NCBI GenBank assembly: GCA_034509495.1
Contig: CM067512.1
Span: 7,820,968-7,884,967, forward strand
DNA: 64,000 nucleotides
Reading direction: 5' to 3'
Source of the DNA: Acestrorhynchus altus
Taxonomy: Eukaryota; Chordata; Actinopteri; Characiformes; Acestrorhynchidae
The notes beneath the pieces were generated by a model. It was not told where the DNA came from. It did no database searches and saw only the letters and a program-made list of their open reading frames with translations. The position numbers were made by a program, and so were the translations under genes. Below, in pieces: positions 13,263 to 22,441 of this stretch. Position 1 is the first letter of the stretch, and each line of letters starts with the position of its first letter.

Positions 13263-13525
13263 TTATATCAGGATATAAACAGAATGTAATTTGGGCTGAG
13301 GTGAATCTTGCGGCCCCATCTCTTAGCTCCTCCTCTACTCTGTTCCCCTCCACTCCACATGCATTCTCACACACATTTTTTCACTTTGTATTTTTCATAT
13401 CATAGGTTTTATCATATATCATACATTGCCATTCAGCTAATTGGGATATGCTACAGTAATTATTCTTATAAACTGTACCAAATATATATTGATATTTCAC
13501 TATTTACAATATATTGCCCAGCTCT
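13190..13525 (+). mobile_element. Non-autonomous DNA element with 'ATATTGCCCAGC' end, copy 1
   Basis: It contains an internal (GA)n at 13205-13259, then TTATATCAGGATATAAAC, GGGCTGAGGTGAATC and CTCCTCCTCTACTCTG, and ends ATATATTGCCCAGCTCT. Copy 2 at 14928-15115 shares the same order of blocks, starting from AGGGCTGGGCAATAT. Another end lies at 13700-13752. Confidence 0.6.
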
Positions 13526-14756
13526 ACCTCATATCCAGGTTATTACAATTTCAAAAGAAAAAATATAAACAAAAAACATAAACATATTCTTTACATGAAA
13601 TATTCCAAGCCTTTTTGAGTTATTGTTGATTATGAAAATCTAAATTCCAGAATTTCACATTATATCTTTCACATCATATATCATATTGTATATCGCCATC
13701 CAGCTAAAATATATCGAGATATGATTTTTTTGTCCATATTGCCCAGCCCTACTGGTGATGCTTCTTTCATGACTTGGGCTGCAGATCATGCATCACCATA
13801 CAACAGCTAAACACGCTTGGTAGAAAGAACTTATATCTAATGCCTGATTAATATGTCCAGAGTTCAAGAGGTTAATAACAAAGATTTTCCAAAAACAAAT
13901 CTATCAAGTGGCCTGCTTTGTGTTTCTGGCACAATAATTAAGCCAGAGCACAAAAATCTGCCTGGCTTTCCACTCATCAAATCAGATATCATCAATCTCC
14001 AGTGTTTTGTGGATCCAAATGTAGTTAATACAAGTTTAAACCTCAACACAATTGCTGTTTTTGGTTGCCAGCTTTTAAAGAAGAACATCCTGATCCGAGA
14101 AGAAGCTCCTCTTCACCCCAGGAGGGATTTGATCATTTCAGAATAGCTTTGTTGAAGGCCACGTGATGTGTGTTGACATCAGAAATAAGAAGTTCCAGAG
14201 AAAGATGTTTTTGGAAGCCTTTAAGTAGAAGGACTACTGTGTTTAATCCCAAACAGAGGAATGCTGCAACTTGCCCTCATAAAAGGCAAACGTCTGCAGA
14301 GGTAGTTGGGGATCATGAGATAGAGGATATGTTTATACATGTGCACAAGAAAAGTCATAAAAAAGAAAATAAACACACGTTTGAAGAGATGCAACTCCTC
14401 CCAACCACAGCACAAACCTCCCCAGCTCTGTGCCGAGTTCACAATAACCAGACACAATGGACATAAAAGCCACTGGCTATGCAAGGTTTAGCCTCCCTTA
14501 CAAAAGCTTTAAACGTGGCCTCCAGCAGCAACTGTGCGTTTTCAATAAACAGTTATTTGGGGCATTTGCTGCTGGTATGGTCACCTGAACTCATCACATT
14601 TGCTGAACACAGCTCATCAAACACACTGTTATCGCAGACATATCGAATCCATGCAGGACCATGATGTGAACATTTCAAGAAGAATAAACAGACATAGTGC
14701 AAAACTAGGCCATCAAATATACAACAGATATCTTCTTAAAGTTTTAAATCCTAAAG
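13526..14756. other. Intronic DNA with a further 'GCCCAGCCC' element end
   Basis: At 13700-13752 TATATCGCCATCCAGCTAAA and ATATTGCCCAGCCCT repeat the terminal motif of the neighbouring element. The rest, including open frames of 60-100 codons at 13.85-14.5 kb, has no recognisable protein similarity. Confidence 0.45.
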
Positions 14757-14922
14757 TATATGGACAAAAGTACTCAGACGCCTACACATTACAATTTATG
14801 GGTCCCATTCTACATCCACAGCCTTTAATATGGAGTTGGTCTCCCTTTGCAGCTCTAACAGCAGGTCTGGAATTCAGTCTGCAGAGCACTGGAGACTTTT
14901 ATCCACTATGCTCCTCAGTACC
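14757..14922 (+). mobile_element. Tc1-like end fragment
   Basis: TATATGGACAAAAGTACTCA begins a block with CCATTCTACATCCACAGCC and AATATGGAGTTGGTCTCC, matching the 5' part of a common fish Tc1 family from memory. The remainder of the transposon is absent. Confidence 0.7.
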
Positions 14923-14927
14923 CTAGG

Positions 14928-15115
14928 GCTGGGCAATATACTGATAATTATATCGATATCGGGATATAAAGAGAGAGAGAGAGAGATGGGCTGAGGCGAT
15001 ATTACATACAGTTTATATTGAGATTTAAAGTTATTAAATATTTTTTCTGCTCTCTTGCTCTGCTCCAACCCCTGCTCTCAGCTCCTCCTCTACTCTGCTC
15101 CCTTTCACCCCACAC
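14928..15115 (+). mobile_element. Non-autonomous DNA element, 'AGGGCTGGGCAATAT' copy 2
   Basis: It starts CTAGGGCTGGGCAATATACT and includes ATATCGATATCGGGATATAA, a short (GA)n and CAGCTCCTCCTCTACTCTG. The order is the same as in copy 1 at 13190-13525. The right end is missing. Confidence 0.6.
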
Positions 15116-16386
15116 TAAGACATAGTGTGTATAAAGAAGCTCAAATATAATATTGTATGTTGCTCTATAACTTCATGTGGTCTGACACTTCCAGGCTGTG
15201 GTTTCGAAACTTCGAACACTTCCAATTTCCAATAATACCAAAGACATTTCATCCATGATTTGTGACAACAGTGGCATCCTGTTACAGTACCAAACTGTAA
15301 CTGTTTAATTGTGTACATTTTAAATACCTTGTTTTTATAATGTGCCAAAAAAAACCAACACATTTTCCTATTTAGTCTACAGCCACAAGTTCAGCTCCAC
15401 CCATTTACACTGAAGATTTAACAAAATAAACATCCTGATCGTAAAGGATAATGAAGGGTTTTGTGTACAGTACATTAACACACAAAAGTCATAAGTGCAC
15501 CTCAAATAATTATGATTATGAATTATATGAGCTTTATCAGTTGCAGAACAGGAAAATTCTAGTGGTACAATGTGAGGTGCTGAAAGACAGAATATTAGGA
15601 ACAAAGGACTTGAGAAATCTCTGGATGATGTAATCCAGTTTGTTACATTGCAGCTGCCTGTACAGTCAGCAGTAGCCAGATATAGCCTCAATGGGCAGAC
15701 TGTGGCCTTTGGGACAGCGGTTAAGCTCCCAGTCCTCCTTGGTCACTGAGTACAAAAATCAATCTAAAAGAGGTCAGCTCAGGAGGCCCCATGGAACATC
15801 CTTCAACAACTAAGGACAACAATATGAGAAACTTCACACAGCTTTTGTTCACAAAAGAAGACCATATCTAACATTCATCATGGGGAAGAGAAGGTCAGTG
15901 CTGATGGATGGATAGAAGGACAGATGGCTTAAAACTGGCAACCAGTGAAACCACTCGACAGATATGATGCAAAAACATTCCAGCTGAGTCCACCTTTTGT
16001 CCAGCAGACATTCTGAACTCACCTGTAACATCCTGTACCTTAATAGGAGGAAAAGAGTGGGTCAGTGGTGGACAGTGGCAGAACCAAGTGGAGGAAACCC
16101 TTGAGATTCACTTGCGACATTTGTGTTTACCTTTGTTTATTTACATATTATCATATTTACATATCTGCCATTTCTTTATCCATTAGAATTAAACAGGGCT
16201 GTTTTTGATATGATGTCTTTAACCTGAAGTGAGCAGTTCATTGGAGGAAAGCCAAAAGAGTTGAAGCTGTACAACAACATAATATTGCATAATTTTCCTC
16301 AATAAATAAATCAGCAAGTCGTTTTTATCTACTTTTATGCAGAAATTTTGAAAATTCTAACTTTGAAGCACAAATCCACACTACTT
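15116..16386. other. Intronic DNA, no gene or repeat recognised
   Basis: Open frames of 60-104 codons occur on both strands but show no domain-like sequence or splice context. Confidence 0.5.
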
Positions 16387-16525
16387 ATAGGTCCAATAGT
16401 TGTGGACAACCCCTACTAATTAATACATTCAGTCACTTAATGTTGTACCCACTGCTGACACAGATGTGCAAATGCACACACGCCTGGTCTAGTCCCTGTC
16501 GAGAAGAATCAGGCCTTTTTATAAA
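16387..16525 (-). mobile_element. 'GGACAAAAGTA' element, terminal fragment (copy C)
   Basis: TAGTTGTGGACAACCCCTACTAATTAATACATTC and the following GCTGACACAGATGTGCAAAT are the 3' portion of the family in reverse orientation. The rest is lost. Confidence 0.6.
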
Positions 16526-16774
16526 CAATCTGCTTTTTCATGACATGGCCACTTAAAAATGACTAATAGTAACTGATGGTGGTCAAACTGTGGTTTCCAC
16601 ACATGACACACATGCTGTCCCCTCACCTCTTTCTGACAGAAATGTGGCAAAGCACATTCCAGAGCCCCTCTTTTGTGCAGAACACATTCTGAGCCCACTG
16701 TAGCAGAAATGCACTGCTGTGATCCTGAACTGACCCTGAACTGCCAAAACAGGTGCCCACCTCAGCCTCCTGAA

Positions 16775-17342
16775 CAGACCCCAGTACTGAGAGCAGCCCC
16801 CAGTACTGAGAACAGACCCCCAGTACTGAAAACAGAACCCAGTACTGAGAGCAGACCCCCAGTACTGAGAATAGACACCCAGTACCGAGAATAGACCCCA
16901 GTACTGAAAACAGACCCCCAGTACTGAGAGCAGACCCCAGTACTGAGAATAGACCCCAGTACTGAGAGCAGACCCCAGTACTGAGAATAGACCCCAGTAA
17001 TGAGAACAGACCCCAGTACTGAGAGCAAATCCCCAGTACTGAGAGCAGACCCCAGTACTGAGAGCAGACCCCCAGTACTGAGAGCAGACTCCAGTACTGA
17101 GAATAGACCCCAGTAATGAGAACAGACCCCAGTACTGAGAGCAAATCCCCAGTGCTGAGAGCAGACCCCAGTACTGAGGGCAGACCCCCAGTACTGAGAG
17201 CAGACTCCAGTACTGAGGGCAGACTCCCAGTACTGAGAGCAGACTCCAGTACTGAGAGCAGACCTCCAGTACTAAGAATAGACCTCAGTACTGAGAGCAG
17301 ACCCCAGTACTGAGAATAGACCCCAGTACTGAGAGCAGATCC
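16775..17342. repeat. Minisatellite, 19-20 bp unit, about 28 copies
   Basis: Tandem units of the form CAGACCCCAGTACTGAGAG vary by one C and a few point changes. Each carries the palindrome AGTACT. Units ending in GAATA and GAGAG alternate, so higher-order duplication is likely; a block near 16985-17035 recurs near 17105-17155. The array lies about 70 bp inside the intron from the LIMCH1-like exon 1 donor. Open frames across it (VLGS- and STES-type peptides) are repeat artefacts. Confidence 0.95.
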
Positions 17343-17413
17343 CCAGATGTCGCAGGGTAGCAGTGGGTTGGGGGGCGTAAATTAATGGGGGTATTAATAA
17401 AAACAGCACCTAC

Positions 17414-17518
17414 CTCGATCCATCTCTGAGCCTCTCGCACGGCTGATTCTGAGGCTGACTCTGCAGACTGCTGCTGCAGATGGAGATGCCGTCCTGCCTC
17501 TGACCCCGGACTGGCCAT
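17414..17518 (-). CDS. limch1: First coding exon of a LIMCH1/LMO7-like LIM and calponin-homology protein
   Basis: The minus strand reads MASPGSEAGRHLHLQQQSAE, then SASESAVREAQRWIE, and meets a GTAGGT donor at 17413 in phase 0. LIMCH1 and LMO7 first exons as I recall them end in EAQ(K/R)WIE in the same phase, immediately before the calponin-homology domain (VTG.SF). LIMCH1 also begins MA.P. A TAA stands directly before the ATG in frame, so the start is fixed. The exon lies in a GC-rich promoter. No second exon is visible between 1 and 17413, so intron 1 exceeds 17 kb, in keeping with the long first introns of this family. LIMCH1 activates non-muscle myosin II. LMO7-type paralogues cannot be excluded from 35 residues. 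Confidence 0.7.
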
Positions 17519-17698
17519 TTAGATCGCCTCTCTGGCTGCCTGCGCGGCGGCTGGTCGAGCAGCCCGGGTGGGAGGCTCCCCTGACCGGACAAAGTTGTGT
17601 TCAGCACTCTGCTGCCGCTGCCTCGCTGCCTCGCTGCCTCCGTGCCGCAGACCTGCACTGCACTTTGCAGATGAGCTGAGACGCACCCCCTCCTCCCT

Positions 17699-17749
<51 letters not shown>

Positions 17750-17885
17750 TCAATCGCAGGGAGCGCTCCCTGCTCGCGCTGCCTCCTTAAACGGACCAAT
17801 GGCTGGAATTAAACGAGCGAAAAGAAAGTGGGACGCAGCCAATCAGAGGTGAGATCGGCCCCCGCGACACGCCCCCTCCCACTCA
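17430..17885 (-). promoter_or_regulatory. limch1: GC-rich promoter and 5' UTR region of the LIMCH1-like gene
   Basis: CpG-bearing sequence surrounds the first coding exon, unlike the AT-rich flanks. On the plus strand CCAAT occurs at 17796-17800 and CCAATCAGA at 17839-17847, both NF-Y-like. CACGCCCCCTCCC at 17868-17880 is a KLF/Sp1-type GC box. A 44-bp (AC)n run at 17700-17743 falls between these and the start codon, probably in the 5' UTR or core promoter. The transcription start is not defined by sequence alone. Confidence 0.6.
17700..17743. repeat. (AC)n microsatellite in the LIMCH1-like promoter
   Basis: Twenty-two AC units lie between the CCAAT boxes and the start codon. Length changes could alter promoter or 5' UTR spacing. 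Confidence 0.95.
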
Positions 17886-17891
17886 GTAGCC

Positions 17892-17892
<1 letters not shown>

Positions 17893-17969
<77 letters not shown>

Positions 17970-18090
17970 GGAGAAGAAGAGGAGGAAGAAGAAGAAAATA
18001 ATATTTATTATTATTATTATTATTTTTTTTTTTTTTTTTTTTTTTGTTGTTATTATTATTATTATTATTGTTATTATTATTATTATACTT
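17893..18090. repeat. (TAA)n, purine tract and (TTA)n: potential long hairpin
   Basis: About 26 AAT/TAA triplets are followed by a GAA/GGA-rich stretch, TTA triplets, a run of about 21 T, and more ATT triplets. The two triplet arms are self-complementary. It lies just upstream of the LIMCH1-like promoter. Confidence 0.95.
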
Positions 18091-18294
18091 TAATATCGTT
18101 ATAATTTATGATGATAAAATAACTAATTATTGTTCCATATAGAATATAAAGATGAATGTGAATGTGAATGCATATTTATATCATTATTATCATTATTTCA
18201 TTCATCTGTCCTGCTGTTATATTCTACACTTACATGTTGTTAAATAGAGGAAATAATTTTTTATTATACATATTTTTAATTGTTTTATTTATAT

Positions 18295-20100
<1,806 letters not shown>

Positions 20101-20124
20101 GCCTTGGTGGCTTCCTGTCTCAGA

Positions 20125-20421
20125 AGGCTGTATAAGTAGGCAGTATTTCAGTTTGAGACACAGCCTCGGAGCGCGGATACCTGTGATCACATGAACAGGT
20201 TCTACTGCCCTCTAGAGGACAGGAGCTGCACCTGCACTGGAGCTCGCGGCCCTTTTCAGGTTGCCATGGTAAATGTAGTGATTACAAACTCGTTTTTTTG
20301 CAAAATAAGCAAGTTGTGCTGCTATCTGTGCATCTGACAACAAAGTCAGCTCGTTTATAACTGAATCCTCAGTCGTGGAAAAACAGGTGAACCGGACAGT
20401 CAGGTGAGTCTGACAGCTTCA

Positions 20422-20458
<37 letters not shown>

Positions 20459-20501
20459 GATGCTCTGACTGACTCCTTCTTCTTTCTGATACCAAGTAAG
20501 T
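20125..20501 (+). promoter_or_regulatory. Candidate TATA promoter and 5' non-coding exon of the COMT-like gene
   Basis: TATAAGTAG at 20131-20139 is a good TATA box, and the following 300 bp is locally richer in CpG and G+C than the surroundings. GTAAGT at 20496-20501 is a consensus donor that could pair with the acceptor TTACCAG just before the coding start at 22183. No transcript evidence is available, so the exon model is a guess. Confidence 0.35.
20202..20218 (-). promoter_or_regulatory. CTCF-like motif
   Basis: CTACTGCCCTCTAGAGG resembles the reverse form of the vertebrate CTCF core (CTGCCCTCTAGTGG type), with one mismatch. It lies between the divergent genes. Confidence 0.35.
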
Positions 20502-20618
20502 TCTGATTCAATCTCTCGCTTACGTTTACTCTATATATGAATAATAATGAAATAATAAGGAAAATGGATCTGTAACGGATTCCCATCTTTCAATGTTATT
20601 TAGAGGCGCTTTGTGCAA

Positions 20619-21240
20619 AGAGTCGACTCTCTGAACCCCTCGTTCTTCTAGCTGAAGGATGACTCGCATTATAGAGTCGACTCTTTGAACCCCTCATTCT
20701 TCTATCTGAAGGATGACTCGCATTAAAGAGTCGACTCTCTGAACCCCTCGTTTTCCTAGCTGAAGGATGACTCGCATTATAGAGTCGACTCTCTGAACCC
20801 CTCGTTTTTCTAGCTGAAGGATGACTCGCATTAAAAAACCGACTCTCTGAACCCCTCGTTCTTTTAGCTGAAGTATGACTCGTATTAAAGAGTCGACTCT
20901 CTGAACCTCTCGTTCTTCTAGCTGAAGGATGACTCGCATTATAGAGTCGACTCTCTGAACCCCTCGTTTTTCTAGCTGAAGGATGACTCGTATTAAAGAG
21001 TCGACTCTCTGAACCCCTCGTTTTCCTAGCTGAAGGATGACTCGCATTAAAGAGTCGACACTCTGAAACCCTCGTTCTTTTAGTTGAAGGATGACTCGTA
21101 TTAAAGAGTCGACACTCTGAAACCCTCGTTCTTCTAGTTGAAGGATGACTCGTATTAAAGAGTCGACTCTCTGAACCCCTCGTTCTTCTAGCTGAAGGAT
21201 GACTCGCATTATAGAGTCGACTCTCTGAAACCCTCGTTCT
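20619..21240. repeat. Minisatellite, 54-bp unit, 12 copies, each with the palindrome AGAGTCGACTCT
   Basis: The unit begins AGAGTCGACTCTCTGAACCC and continues CTCGTTCTTCTAGCTGAAGG, then ATGACTCGCATTAT. The GTCGAC core recurs at exact 54-bp steps from 20622, with one copy mutated (near 20837). As 54 is divisible by three, the minus strand has an open frame of 218 codons with an 18-residue repeat. That is a by-product and not a protein. The array lies between the candidate promoter and coding exon 1 of the COMT-like gene, perhaps in a 5' intron. Confidence 0.97.
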
Positions 21241-21521
21241 TGTTTTTTTCATTTTTTTGTGAATGAAGATGTTAATTCTGATGCAGTGACTAAAATCAGT
21301 TTTGCTGCTGTAGGTTTGTCACTTTCCCTTTGTGCTTCTTCGGTCTCTATTAATAAAACTCTGTCAGAACAGAGAGATTCATACACTTTGAATCTTTGAT
21401 TGAAATGCATCCAGTGAATCTCCTCATGTCATTTATTCAAATAGTGTTTGTTTAATATTCACTGTACATAAATGTACCTTTAATGTACAATACATTGTAT
21501 ACATGTATATTAATAAATTAT

Positions 21522-21524
<3 letters not shown>

Positions 21525-21578
<54 letters not shown>
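21525..21578. repeat. (AC)n microsatellite
   Basis: About 27 uninterrupted AC units. Confidence 0.97.
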
Positions 21579-21581
<3 letters not shown>

Positions 21582-21764
21582 TATAAAACCTATTGTACAT
21601 TAAACTTCTAGGCAAATGGCTGTCAAATTAATTGGAAATTAATGGAAGTCCAGCACACAGAAAATAAATGAAGAGTATCCAGAAAGTAAACAAAATCCCG
21701 ATGGACTACTCATCTATCGTTATTTTGATCAAAAAGTTAATGGACTGACAAGAGCCATTTTATA

Positions 21765-21780
21765 CCAGCAGATGGTGCTG
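21765..21780 (+). promoter_or_regulatory. CTCF-like motif
   Basis: CCAGCAGATGGTGCTG differs from the common CTCF core CCAGCAGATGGCGCTG by one base. It is in the opposite orientation to the motif at 20202, on the other side of the 54-bp minisatellite. Confidence 0.4.
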
Positions 21781-21794
21781 TTTCCTCTATGTAA

Positions 21795-22070
21795 TGATAA
21801 ACTCAGACCATTTTATCTGTTATTTCCTTAATACCTACGAAGCACTATTATTGGAATGGGACTCTTTGGGAAGCCAGACATGAGACTAAGGTCAGCAATC
21901 CCAGTATCAAGGAATGGGTTAAAGAGGTGCAGCTGCATTCTCCTGAGGCCACCCAGTGCCTTTGGGATGACTAATGTTCTTGATCCCAAACACCCATAAA
22001 CCCCCAGAACAATGTTCCAACAATTAATGCAAAGCCTTCCCAGAAGTTTTGACCTTAATTGCAGACTTCA
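21795..22070 (-). mobile_element. 'GGACAAAAGTA' element fragment (copy G)
   Basis: GACTAATGTTCTTGATCCCA with CCAGAACAATGTTCCAACAA matches the middle of the family, which also appears at 22895-22960 and 36190-36290. Ends are not preserved. Confidence 0.45.
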
Positions 22071-22182
22071 TCTTTTTTAGACAATGCATTTTCCCCTCTG
22101 ATGTTTAACATAATTGTGCAATCAGAGAAGCTGGCGTTGATCTTTTTCACTGCTGTTTTGTGTTCTTACCAGGAGTGAAGAA

Positions 22183-22441
22183 ATGGTGTCGCTGCTGCTG
22201 ATCTCACTGCCTCTGGTGCCTGTGGTCATCCTGGCTACTACGCTTTGCCACTCGCGGCTATTGGATCTTTATCATTTTGCGTGTGCGAGGGTGCTGAGGT
22301 TCTTGCACAGGGAGGTGTGTGTGAAGAGCATGCATGCCTACGTCTTCTCCGAGTGCACCCATGGTCAGGTTGACAGTGTGCTGGCCACATTCGACCTGTA
22401 TGCCAGAACACATGCTTCGGTCAACATTGGGCCTGAAAAAG
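22183..22441 (+). CDS. COMT-like exon 1 (membrane anchor and helical N-terminus)
   Basis: ATG at 22183 opens MVSLLLISLPLVPVVILATT, a type-II-like membrane anchor. The helical lead of COMT-family proteins (SMHAYVFSECTHGQVDSVL) follows. The donor is AAAAAG followed by GTTAAA at 22442. Just upstream, at 22156-22171, pyrimidine-rich DNA ending in TTACCAG looks like a splice acceptor, so at least one 5' non-coding exon is probable. Confidence 0.87.

Larger units (their letters stand above)
1..17413 (-). other. Intron 1 of the LIMCH1-like gene, continuing off the left edge
   Basis: No exon of the calponin-homology or LIM gene is seen here on the minus strand and no other gene is recognised on either strand. 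Open frames are short and without similarity, or come from simple repeats. The contents are listed separately: SINEs, non-autonomous DNA elements, microsatellites and a minisatellite. The assignment as intron depends on the exon at 17414-17518. Confidence 0.55.

Noticed and set aside
16623..17144. Minus-strand open frame of 173 codons rich in VLGS and QYWG
   Set aside because: Translation of the 19-20 bp minisatellite inside an intron.
20619..21240. CRISPR array (regular palindromic repeats)
   Set aside because: The repeats are contiguous with no unique spacers, and the DNA is from a vertebrate nucleus with introns and SINEs.
20596..21252. Long minus-strand open frame (218 codons) with an 18-residue repeat
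   Set aside because: It is produced by the 54-bp minisatellite, whose length is divisible by three. There is no signal outside the repeat and all copies vary at random positions.
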